Shown piece after piece: positions 56,239 to 64,000 of a stretch of DNA of 64,000 nucleotides (position 1 is its first letter; each line of letters begins with the position of its first letter). A program made the translations under genes and the position numbers. The notes beneath the pieces were generated by a model. That model saw nothing but the letters and a program-made list of their open reading frames with translations, was not told where the DNA came from and made no database searches. Origin of the DNA: Rhypophila decipiens (Eukaryota; Ascomycota; Sordariomycetes; Sordariales; Naviculisporaceae); NCBI GenBank assembly GCA_033297075.1, contig MU858103.1:1-64000 (forward strand), given 5' to 3'.

Positions 56239-57183
56239 AGAGATTGTCCTGCTTGTTTCCCCCTTTTCTCGCGAGGGGCAATGAAGATTGTTCTGGTTTT
56301 ATAGACGGCAACGTGGTCAAAGGACGGGGTTCGCATGGGAGAGGACAATGGATATCAGCCTCGATAAAGACTCGGGAGACGGGATAGAGATGTTCTTTGA
56401 TTTATGGCTCAATCATGTTATATTTAGTTTACTCTTTTCTTTGACTCTCTATAGGCCTACTTATCTTGTCTTTCCGAGTATGACGGGCTTTCTATGGTTC
56501 AATGATATTGATTGGACAATGTCTATATGGGTTGGAGCTGCTGACTTTCAGTACATGAGGACTCATGACCGACGAGGACAAGGCAACAAAGCAGTCAAAG
56601 AAGGCAAGGCTAGAAATAGCCTCTATTGTCAAGACACAATGTCTTAGTGAAATATACATCCGTCTCGCTTTGTTGCCTCGACGGTCCTTTCATATATTGG
56701 GACTCGAGCCTTGGTGTCTCCCAGGACGTGGGAGGTATAACTACTGCACATTCCCTGTCAGTTGAAATCGACAATCGTATTGTCTCATCACACTCGTCAA
56801 TTTCCTTTCTTCTATTGTCAGTCTGACTTTGATTTCCTTCTTGGTCTCTCTTTCTGTATAGACCTTGTGACTAAGATTCCTAGCCTTGCGCTTGGCAGTT
56901 CATCGAGCACGATACCCTTGCATTTGCATTTGCATCTCAGCATCCATTATTTTCAATTTCTCTTCTTGTGTGTTTCAAAATTCAAACTATATCTCTTCTA
57001 TCAGTTATTAACAAGTTTCACAAGTCCAAACACATTTTCAGACAAATCTTTCGTCATCCAACACATCTTCATCTGGGTGACTAATTGTCCCCACTATCGT
57101 TCTCAGCCTCACTTCAGGCTGCTGATATCCAGTTATCACCACTTTATTACTTTACTTACGCCTTTTCGCACGATCTGCCCAAG
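56239..57183. promoter_or_regulatory. Divergent promoter region
   Basis: About 945 bp between the AT-hook-like gene (-) and the membrane-protein gene (+). The right half is strongly T/C-rich, typical of a fungal core promoter and 5' UTR. No exon recognised. Confidence 0.5.
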
Positions 57184-58482
57184 ATGCCTTTATTCGCATT
57201 ACCGATAACACCGCCTAATAGTCGCTCTCCTTGTTCGACTCCTCCTCGGTCTCCCCCTCGCGCCCCTGCTGCTGAGCTCAGTCCTCCTCGCTCTCCTCCC
57301 GTGTCCGAGACCGAGAGCCACCCCGAATGTGTCGTCTGCACAAACCAGAGTCATCCCGACTGTCGCGCTTGCAGAACCAGATCATCATCACCACCAAAAG
57401 AACCACAGCCTCAACCAGCAGCACCTGCACAACAACCGAAACTAGAATTCAATCTAGCCTCGCTCCAGCTCTTCGCCGAGAACAACCCCCTCATCGCAGG
57501 AATGATCGTAGCTCCGCTAATCTTCCTCTTTCTATATTTCTTCACATCCATCACACCATTCCACTACCTCTCCCCCGAGTCTTTTCCCCCCGAGTCTTTT
57601 CCCCCCGAGTCTTTTCCCCCCGAGCAGCCCCCCCATCCAGATGACATCTCCCAGTCGATCGAAGCCGCCTTTCTTCGCGCCTCCGGGGGGTCAGGGAGAC
57701 CCCCGCCTGCTTCTTTGAATTCCCAGCCTGTAGTGGAAAGTAAATGGATCTCCTTCACCAGCTACCTACTCATCCAATTTATCCTCACAATCCTCTTCGC
57801 CGGCCCGTTGAGGAGATTAATATTCTACTGGGCCTTTTGGCCCCTACACCTCCGCGGAACGAGGGAACCTATCTTTCCCGACGAAGCAAGGCCCATCATT
57901 GGGGGACTCGATCCTTCGCCTAGGCTAATGACCATCTGGTTCTTTCTACACCCCCGCCCAGAGAATTTTGTGACGATAGGAAAGGTCGCTGCTCTGGTGA
58001 TGGTCTTGTTTTGCGGTATTGATTTCTTCTCTTTTGGGACGGTGGGATCGTGGATGTTGCGGACTGGGCTCCAGAAATTCCTGCCGTTTGGGTTGGTCAC
58101 CTATGCGGCGTTGGCGGTCTTGGTGTTTACGGTGAATGAGTATAAACTTGTCAAGGCTGTGATTATTGATATCATATTCAAGGTTGGGCAGGTGATCTGG
58201 ACGCTGGTAGGGCAGTGGGGTGTCTTGCTTGCTAGTATATTCTGGACGTTTGAAGGGGTTGTGGTCCTTGGGGGGCTGGGTCTGGGTGGGTTGGTGTTTT
58301 ACACGTTGGGCGTGCCGTGGGATGATGAATTCTGGGAGCCGATTAGGACGAGGTTGTTGGCGGGCACTTCTGCGTCGTTGATGGGTGTTGCTGATTTGTT
58401 GTTTGATTTGGCGGGTGTTAGTGTTCGGGGGGTCGTTGCTGATTTTCGGGCTGCGAGTTGTGACGCCTGTAAATTCCCCTAG
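57184..58482 (+). CDS. Multi-pass membrane protein with CxxC-x7-CxxC motif and PESFP repeats
   Basis: Single exon, 432 residues from the ATG at 57184. It starts MPLFALPITPPNSRSPCSTPP, a Pro/Ser-rich leader with ECVVCTNQSHPDCRAC (Cys49, 52, 60, 63), a possible small zinc knuckle. TM1 is about residues 103-122 (LIAGMIVAPLIFLFLYFFTS). A 15-bp DNA repeat then gives PESFP three times, ending in PEQPPHPDD. Further hydrophobic segments are YLLIQFILTILFAGPL, IGKVAALVMVLFCGIDFFSF, LVTYAALAVLVFTV and a long C-terminal block from IIIFKVGQVIW-like sequence through VVLGGLGLGGLVFYTLGV. I do not recognise a family. Good third-position GC bias supports it as coding. Confidence 0.75.
   Translation: MPLFALPITPPNSRSPCSTPPRSPPRAPAAELSPPRSPPVSETESHPECVVCTNQSHPDCRACRTRSSSPPKEPQPQPAAPAQQPKLEFNLASLQLFAENNPLIAGMIVAPLIFLFLYFFTSITPFHYLSPESFPPESFPPESFPPEQPPHPDDISQSIEAAFLRASGGSGRPPPASLNSQPVVESKWISFTSYLLIQFILTILFAGPLRRLIFYWAFWPLHLRGTREPIFPDEARPIIGGLDPSPRLMTIWFFLHPRPENFVTIGKVAALVMVLFCGIDFFSFGTVGSWMLRTGLQKFLPFGLVTYAALAVLVFTVNEYKLVKAVIIDIIFKVGQVIWTLVGQWGVLLASIFWTFEGVVVLGGLGLGGLVFYTLGVPWDDEFWEPIRTRLLAGTSASLMGVADLLFDLAGVSVRGVVADFRAASCDACKFP
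57574..57618. repeat. 15-bp perfect tandem triplication coding for PESFP
   Basis: CCCGAGTCTTTTCCC is present three times head to tail, in frame, immediately after the first membrane segment of the surrounding gene. Confidence 0.95.
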
Positions 58483-59598
58483 GGAGACATGTGATTCATG
58501 AATTGTTGCAAATAATAGTCCTGGAGACTAGAGTTGTTTGTTTGGTTTGCATTTTGCATTTGCAGGGAGTTAGATATGGGGATGGCTGCTGGAGAGAGTC
58601 CTACTCTGCAGATATAAAACTGGCATTTATTCATCCATTAGAAGTCCCTTCTGCTCATGCCTAATTCTGTGTTATGAAATTGTTCCAATGAAGTAGGATT
58701 GTCAGGGCTGTCAGTTCGTAAAGAGGTATATTATGTCACCTGTGAGGCCTTAAATCCAGACGGAGATCGATCCACAAGCATCGAACCCTTGAGAGCCACG
58801 GGGCCAGATTTTGGGATTCCCCGAGCAGTAAGAATAGAACCAGTCTCTGATCGGTACTGACTCGGCATCCATGTATCTCTAAAAGTCAGGTTCATCCGAG
58901 CCGATGGCATGGCTACCCAAAGACCATTCTTGAAAAGTTACCCCAACATGTTTGCGCCCGAACATGCACTTTCAGCAGTTTCTCCGCAAAAAACGATTGG
59001 TCGGCATCAGCTCTTTCATGTGAGAAGTATGTTTGGACGTACCTGCATAATCGGTCTTTATTAGGATCGCCTTACTTTTGAGATCAAGTACGCGTCTACA
59101 AACCCTCTGACTTCAGTCTATGTGGTCGGAGCAATATACTTGCCGTGTCGATATGCAGCTCGCCTTGCAAATAGTTCGCATGACATGTTCATGTCGGAAA
59201 TCCGGCTTCTCAACCCGCAACAGCAAATCAACTATTGAATGCACAGGCTGGTGGCTTTTTCGGTACCAATCGGCTCAGGTGCCACAGAGCCTCGAATTGC
59301 CGCACATAGATATGCGATCTGAGGGTGTGCTGCATATCTACGTGTTCGACCAACCCCGGACAGCATGCAATCAGGCAAAGACGAGATATCTACAGCCAAC
59401 CAAGTACACAGAGGCTATCACCCAAGACAGAGCCTCTTCGGAGATGGTCCCATATCTTGTCCCACTTTCCTCTTGTCGATAACTCGACCTTCCTACCGTA
59501 TAGGTTTGTTCACCTATCCTCTGTTTTATTTTACCCCTTTATCTCGCTGTCTGCCTTTTTATTTTCTATTGATACCCCAACTGTAATCGTAATCTTCA
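58483..59598. promoter_or_regulatory. Upstream region of the C-x2-H-x-C repeat gene
   Basis: About 1.1 kb between two plus-strand genes. The last 100 bp before the next start are pyrimidine-rich (59500-59590). An ACGCGT lies at about 59091. No exon recognised. Confidence 0.45.
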
Positions 59599-61569
59599 AT
59601 GGTCTGCGCAAGACCCGACTGCACCAACCAGCACGAACCCCAGCAAGGCTCTATCTCTACAAGTGGTACATTTGGCTTCTGCCAACAGCACAAGTGTCGA
59701 AAATTCACATGTCCCAACGAGCGAGAGACCACGCCCCAAGGTAGAGCCCTCTCCTGGTGTCTTGAGCACAAGTGTTGGTACCAGAGCTGTGACCTACCTT
59801 CTGTAACGAACAACAACGCCCCGGCGAAGGGATGCCATCTCCACAAATGCCAGGTCGTCGGGTGCGGATTCGTTCGTTGCCATGAAAATACACCGCACTG
59901 CGATCTACACTCTTGCGTCAAGTTTGGGTGTGAGCGGGTGAAGATACAGAGTGCCGAGGCATGTGCGCTACACACTTGCCAATTCAGCCGCCATGGAAAT
60001 GGTTTGGGTCATCCAAATGGTGCGAGCGAGCAGCAGCCATGTACCAGACAAGTCCAGGATGCCCCGGGGTCAACTTCGTGTGCACAACATGCTTGCTCAG
60101 CGAGCGCGTCATGTGCTCAGCCGTATTGGTCACATGTTTCGTGCCATTGTCTGACGCATCAGTGTCGGTGGAGATTGGAGTCTGAATCATCTGTTGTCGG
60201 GAGGTCCAGATTTATTTGTAGGGAGGAAGCTCAGCTGCCATCTTTGTTTTGCGAGGAACACAAGTGTACGGCGAGTCCGACGGACTGTCCTAATGAGGTG
60301 GGAGATGTGGCAGGGGACAAGTTTTGTGAAGACCATCGGTGTCAGTCGTTTGGTTGTCGATTTGGATGTCCGTGGAGGACTGGGGCGTACTGCTGGGACC
60401 ATGGGTGCAGACATTATTCGAGGCGTACGGGGGAGTATTGTGCTGATGAAAGGGTGCTGCCTCAGCAGATGCATGCCGGACGGGGAGTTATGGGGACAAG
60501 ATATGGCGTGTTTTGTACGAGACATACCTGTTCGGTTGATGGCTGTTTCCAGGAGAAAGGAGAAGGGACCGTCTTTCCTGCACAGAGATGTAACGATCAT
60601 ATATGTGGTTGGGATGCTGATGGCGCGAGTTGTGAGCAGGGCGTTGAGAGGCAAGGTTGGTGGTGTCGATACCATCGCTGTTCGACGAGAGGCTGTGGGG
60701 GCGCGAGGGTCTATGACAGCAAGTATGGTACTCCGGGGCGTCATTGTGGGGCGCATACTTGCTTACTTGTGGATTGTTGCCAGGAGAGTCTCCTGGAAGA
60801 AGTTGGGAGTCCGCACTGTGAACAGCACACTTGTTCCTCGATCTCTGGAGGGTTCAGGTGCAGGGCGATGGTGGATCTTCCGGGTCCATTCTGTCTTGAA
60901 CATCGTTGCAAGATTCGATGGTGCATATGTGCAAGGTCGAGTACGGGGGGTCATTTTTGTCCAGACCACAGCTGTGCAGAACGCGGATGTCTGGGACCAA
61001 GAGGAGCTTTGGGTGGGGATACCGTAAGGTGTTCTTACCACGTGAGGGAAAACGAAAAGATGGTAGCGGGAAGATTGCTAAAGGAAAGAGGGCCCTCCTC
61101 GCCGCCCCAGCTGTTACCTTTTGAGGAAGTCGCTGGGGCAGAAGGAAGTGGGAATCCAAGTGGCGTCAGCCTCATGGACAGCGATAACTACCTTCCGGCC
61201 GACCTAGCCTCGCAACATACTGTCGAGAATGCAGTTTACTACGAGCACGTCAGCCTCATGGACAGCAATAACTACCTTCCAGCCGGCCCAGCCTCACAAC
61301 CTACTGTCGAGAATACAGTTTATTACGGGCACGACTATCGGGACGGATTCCATCAGGCTCTACAACTCTCAGAAGCCGAGCAACGTGCAGCAAAGAAGAG
61401 GTGGAAGTATAAACCTGAGGCTAAGAATTCCGAGCTCCGGTCGACAATGGGGAGGCTGGCCGACGATTCTGTGAGGGAGGCCTTGAAAGTAGAGCAGCGG
61501 AAAAAGACGAAGAAGGTACTGGGTTTCTGGGGCAGCGTGAACAGGTTTCTTGATGAGGTTCTTGATTAG
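59599..61569 (+). CDS. Cysteine/histidine-rich repeat protein with 17 C-x2-H-x-C motifs
   Basis: Single exon, 656 residues. From residue about 28 to 482 the motif C-x2-H-x-C recurs 17 times (FCQQHKC, WCLEHKC, GCHLHKC, HCDLHSC, ACALHTC, SCAQHAC, HCLTHQC, FCEEHKC, FCEDHRC, YCWDHGC, FCTRHTC, RCNDHIC, WCRYHRC, HCGAHTC, HCEQHTC, FCLEHRC, FCPDHSC), with a degenerate CSYHV last. Each is spaced by roughly 20-30 residues that carry one or two further Cys, such as a GC a few residues later. An array of small zinc-binding units is the simplest reading. The tail has a 28-residue tandem duplication (VSLMDSDNYLPA..., about 523-578) and a basic C-terminus. No signal peptide or membrane segment. Function unknown; I recognise no named family. 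Confidence 0.85.
   Translation: MVCARPDCTNQHEPQQGSISTSGTFGFCQQHKCRKFTCPNERETTPQGRALSWCLEHKCWYQSCDLPSVTNNNAPAKGCHLHKCQVVGCGFVRCHENTPHCDLHSCVKFGCERVKIQSAEACALHTCQFSRHGNGLGHPNGASEQQPCTRQVQDAPGSTSCAQHACSASASCAQPYWSHVSCHCLTHQCRWRLESESSVVGRSRFICREEAQLPSLFCEEHKCTASPTDCPNEVGDVAGDKFCEDHRCQSFGCRFGCPWRTGAYCWDHGCRHYSRRTGEYCADERVLPQQMHAGRGVMGTRYGVFCTRHTCSVDGCFQEKGEGTVFPAQRCNDHICGWDADGASCEQGVERQGWWCRYHRCSTRGCGGARVYDSKYGTPGRHCGAHTCLLVDCCQESLLEEVGSPHCEQHTCSSISGGFRCRAMVDLPGPFCLEHRCKIRWCICARSSTGGHFCPDHSCAERGCLGPRGALGGDTVRCSYHVRENEKMVAGRLLKERGPSSPPQLLPFEEVAGAEGSGNPSGVSLMDSDNYLPADLASQHTVENAVYYEHVSLMDSNNYLPAGPASQPTVENTVYYGHDYRDGFHQALQLSEAEQRAAKKRWKYKPEAKNSELRSTMGRLADDSVREALKVEQRKKTKKVLGFWGSVNRFLDEVLD
61165..61332. 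repeat. 84-bp imperfect tandem duplication
   Basis: Two adjacent copies encode VSLMDS(D/N)NYLPA...TVEN(A/T)VYY(E/G)H in the tail of the C-x2-H-x-C protein. The few differences (for example D/N and E/G) point to a fairly recent in-frame duplication. Confidence 0.9.
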
Positions 61570-61977
61570 CTACCCCGAGAGAGCAATGGCAGGTTATGAC
61601 GCGCAGCTCAGCAACGTGACTGTGTAATGTATGGAAACTCAACGGTGATTTGTTTGTCAATGGGCATAGTCTGGTTTTGTGTAAATATCGTTCTTGATAC
61701 ATTGTAGATGACAGAATCAGGGGTTTCTCAGGGGCTCTTGTTTTTGCCCCTGGTCTTCCCAAACAGCCCGCATAACAACAATACTAGCTTCAGAATCGAA
61801 AGTCATTCCGGTAATGCTTTTGGTATTCTTAAAAGAGCAAGCTACTACACGAGAAGGAAATAATGGATAATCAGAACATGGACAGATGCAGAATTAGGAA
61901 CCCACAATCTTAGCATTGCAAGCACGTAGGATTATAGGTAGTCAAGCTGAGGCCTTTTAATATCCAATCAGGTGACA
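61570..61977. other. 3' region of the repeat gene
   Basis: About 400 bp up to the tRNA-Gly gene, with no further exon recognised. Confidence 0.5.
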
Positions 61978-62048
61978 GCGTCAGTGGTTTAGTGGTAAAA
62001 TCCATCGTTGCCATCGATGGGCCCCGCGTTCGATTCGCGGCTGACGCA
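61978..62048 (+). tRNA. tRNA-Gly (anticodon GCC)
   Basis: 71-nt cloverleaf. The acceptor stem GCGTCAG pairs with CTGACGC, discriminator A. The D-arm contains GGTTTAGTGGTAAAA. The anticodon stem CATCG/CGATG encloses loop TTGCCAT, anticodon GCC. The T-arm CCGCG TTCGATT CGCGG is perfect. A Pol III terminator run of T follows at 62052 and 62060. No intron. Confidence 0.98.
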
Positions 62049-62530
62049 ATCTTTTGGGTTTTTTGTTCTTATTTTCTTCAGTCACGACTCCACAGCTCAA
62101 AAGAACGGCGTTTAAGATTTTGGCGTTTTTTCTGTCTTTTGCCCAACATTCTTCGCCACTTGACACCCCAAGGATATCGGAGTTCGGAAGAGTTCAGGCC
62201 ACCGAACCGGCTGCCAGGGTCCACACCCCGCATTACGCAAGCCTTCTTGGCACTGCCCGCTTGAGCGTTAACCCCATAGCGTGACCCGCCCTGTGACGCA
62301 GCTTGCTTTGGGTGGTGTGAGTGGCAAGTGAAAGGTTCCCAAAGTCTTTCTCAGTCTGGACCATTCATCAATCATCACTCGCTCAATCAACGACCTTTTC
62401 TCTTCTCCAAAATCCAAACACTCTCACAAAAACTTTTGTGTATCGATCGCATCGCGCAGTCAACCAAAACATCTGCTCTTTCACCCTAAATCCTAGGCCG
62501 TTTCATAATCGAGCCGCGCACAATATCGCT
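62049..62530. promoter_or_regulatory. Leader region of the PMP3/SNA4-like gene
   Basis: About 480 bp between the tRNA-Gly gene and the start codon. The distal 150 bp are C/A-rich leader sequence (62380-62530). No exon recognised. Confidence 0.5.
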
Positions 62531-63151
62531 ATGTGCTCGACCGACATCTTCCTCGGCTTCTTGGCCCTTTTCTTCCCACCACTTGCAGGTTAGCACCGCT
62601 TCCCATCGCCTGATCGCTTCCTCGTCTGGTGGCTAGTCAATGATAACTTTGCGATACTAACTTTACATCAAATAGTCTGGGTAAAATGCGGCATCTGCTC
62701 CGCTGACTCGATTATCAACATTCTCCTATGCTGTCTAGGCTACGTACGTCATCCTGCTCGTTCCATTCCAACTGTTTCCCCAACTAACCCTTCGGTCGTC
62801 TCATAGCTCCCCGGTTTGATACACGCGTGGTACCTCATCGCGAAATATCCAGAGCCAAGCTACGAATACTCGGGGCCCCTCGACGCCGAAAATGGCCGCG
62901 GTCAATACTATGTCTTTGTCCGTGGGGACGGCCGCCATGTCCAACGCCAACAACCCAAGCCTTTGAACAACCAGGGCGCCATGAACTACGGGACTGCCTC
63001 CACGTCGGCGCCTGCGCAGCACAAGCCGCAGCAATCTGGCCAGGTTGCTGTCGCGAACCACGACGACGCTGCGGGACCGAGCAACGGCCCGCCACCTCCG
63101 AGCTACGCCCAGGTCGTGGCTGGGGACCATAAAGTGCAGACCCAGGATTAG
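62531..63151 (+). CDS. PMP3/UPF0057 small membrane protein, SNA4-like, with PPxY motif
   Basis: Exons 62531-62588, 62676-62743 and 62807-63151 give 156 residues. The conserved PMP3 core is complete: DIFLGFLALFFPPLAVWVKCGICSADSIINILLCCLGYLPGLIHAWYLIAKYPE, with two membrane segments. Plain Pmp3 proteins end near residue 55; this one carries a ~95-residue soluble tail, as in yeast Sna4. The tail ends PPPPSYAQVVAGD, and PPSY (about residues 139-142) is a PPxY motif of the kind bound by Nedd4/Rsp5 WW domains, which in Sna3/Sna4 drives ubiquitin-dependent delivery to the vacuole. Stress-linked ion homeostasis is the known role of the small relatives. Intron phases agree with the conserved core. Confidence 0.94.
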
Positions 63152-63848
63152 TGGTCACCTCCTGAGGAGAGTGGCTATGGGGGGAGTGTCGGCACTGGAC
63201 GGGACGACCGTCGGGGTCGGGATCTGTCGTGGTGGCATTGGGGGCTAGATTTAGGACGACAAGGCGGTAGGCAGAGGAGGATCTCGGGCTGGATTCCCTG
63301 GGTGGGAAAGCGTCGGTGATTCAACATCTCTTCTTCATCGTCTTTCGGTTTGTCTTGGTCTGGTGAGCCTTTGGAGCGGATCTGGGCTTTGTTTGGGTTT
63401 ATGATACACGTGCATGGATTGATGGGCGGGGTACTTGTTTGTTTATTTGCTTCTGGTCACAGAGGACGGCGTTTTGGGGGATCTAATTGTTCACGACCGA
63501 GCCGTGCAATGTATTTGTGGCTTTCCTTTTCTTTACCTAACCTAGCTACCTATTTCCAAACGGGTCTGCCTCTTTTACCACTTGTCTTGGTCATTTCACG
63601 GGGAAACAATAGTGCTTGTGGCATAATGTGAGCAAAGGCCCTTGTCTCGGTTTACGAGTTTTCAAACCCGCAATGCTAATTCTGTAAACTACAGACCACA
63701 ATCTTCCAAAGTACCAATCATTCTTCTCTGCCTGTCTATCTCTCGTGAAAGTCGTTGGAAGACGTTAGCTAACCATGTCTCCAACCCATTTCTCCTCCAT
63801 TGACAGCAGCATACCCATATTCTTCAAGCAGTATCTTGGAATCTCACT
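63152..63848. other. Convergent intergenic region
   Basis: About 700 bp between the stop of the PMP3-like gene and the stop of the minus-strand gene at the edge. No exon recognised. Confidence 0.5.
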
Positions 63849-64000
63849 TCACGTCGGCTTAAAAGCACCCGACTTGATATCCTCATAGGCCCACCTCAAC
63901 CAGTTATGATATTCCACCTCGAGGTGTTCACTCAGCCCTTGGACGACGTCATCTGGTGTTGCGTCGGGCATCCACATGGCCAGTATGGCTTCTATGCCGC
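63849..64000 (-). CDS. 3' end of an unidentified gene (truncated by window edge)
   Basis: A minus-strand frame, open from the window edge to a TGA at 63849-63851, reads GIEAILAMWMPDATPDDVVQGLSEHLEVEYHNWLRWAYEDIKSGAFKPT. Acidic/aromatic composition and third-position bias look coding. Only about 50 C-terminal residues are in the window, too few to assign a family. Confidence 0.6.
   Translation of the reverse strand, partial: GIEAILAMWMPDATPDDVVQGLSEHLEVEYHNWLRWAYEDIKSGAFKPT

Noticed and set aside
59091..59096. Third ACGCGT hexamer, upstream of the C-x2-H-x-C gene
   Set aside because: It is about 500 bp from the start of a gene with no link to replication; a single hexamer is not evidence of regulation.

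Overview
The window is nuclear DNA from a filamentous ascomycete (Pezizomycotina, most likely a Sordariomycete). The evidence is short introns (about 50-165 bp) with GTAAGT-like donors and CAG/TAG acceptors, GC-rich third codon positions, single-copy fungal housekeeping genes at roughly one per 2.5-3 kb, TTAGGG-type telomere-like motifs, a CON-13-like gene family, a Zn2Cys6 regulator and a DUF3433-type membrane protein. Two nuclear tRNA genes are present. No prophage, CRISPR array, operon or intact transposon was found. Exon boundaries were worked out by hand from splice signals, reading phase and protein-family continuity.

Layout, left to right. 0.9-2.8 kb: CON-13-like secreted HExxH protein (-). 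3.3-7.0 kb: ribosome-biogenesis GTPase BMS1 (-). 8.0-8.5 kb: proteinase-B-inhibitor-like I9 protein (+). 9.0-10.4 kb: mitochondrial GHKL protein kinase of the PDK/BCKDK family (+). 11.3-12.8 kb: nucleoporin SEH1 (-). 13.3-14.8 kb: ALG7 GlcNAc-1-P transferase (-). 15.3-16.9 kb: JmjC protein (-). 17.5-18.7 kb: LaeA-like methyltransferase (-), followed by a long gene-poor leader. 21.1-23.8 kb: CDC45 (+). 25.0-26.0 kb: NCS-1/Frq1 calcium sensor (-). 28.8 kb: tRNA-Ser(AGA) (-). 30.1-31.8 kb: a second CON-13-like HExxH protein (+). 32.0-33.4 kb: omega/ECM4-class glutathione transferase with a mitochondrial-type leader (-). 35.1-37.1 kb: cytochrome P450 (+). 37.1-41.4 kb: a gene-free stretch. 41.4-42.8 kb: GH18 chitinase (+). 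43.1-47.6 kb: 1484-residue DUF3433-type membrane protein (-). 48.9-49.3 kb: small CaaX-box protein (-). 50.2-52.0 kb: Zn2Cys6 transcription factor (-). 53.1-53.35 kb: nested repeat containing inverted telomere-like motifs. 54.0-54.8 kb: GINS subunit PSF2 (+). 55.6-56.2 kb: AT-hook-like low-complexity protein (-). 57.2-58.5 kb: multi-pass membrane protein (+). 59.6-61.6 kb: protein with 17 C-x2-H-x-C motifs (+). 62.0 kb: tRNA-Gly(GCC) (+). 62.5-63.2 kb: PMP3/SNA4-like protein with a PPxY motif (+). 63.85 kb to the edge: 3' end of an unknown gene (-).

Functionally this is mostly a housekeeping chromosome arm: ribosome assembly, nuclear pore, N-glycosylation, replication (CDC45 and PSF2 both belong to the CMG helicase) and calcium signalling. 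Accessory genes (P450, chitinase, CON-13-like, LaeA-like, GST) lie between them. The points most worth a second look are the 17-fold C-x2-H-x-C repeat protein, the two CON-13-like HExxH genes that share intron positions, the CaaX micro-protein, and the telomere-motif palindrome upstream of PSF2.
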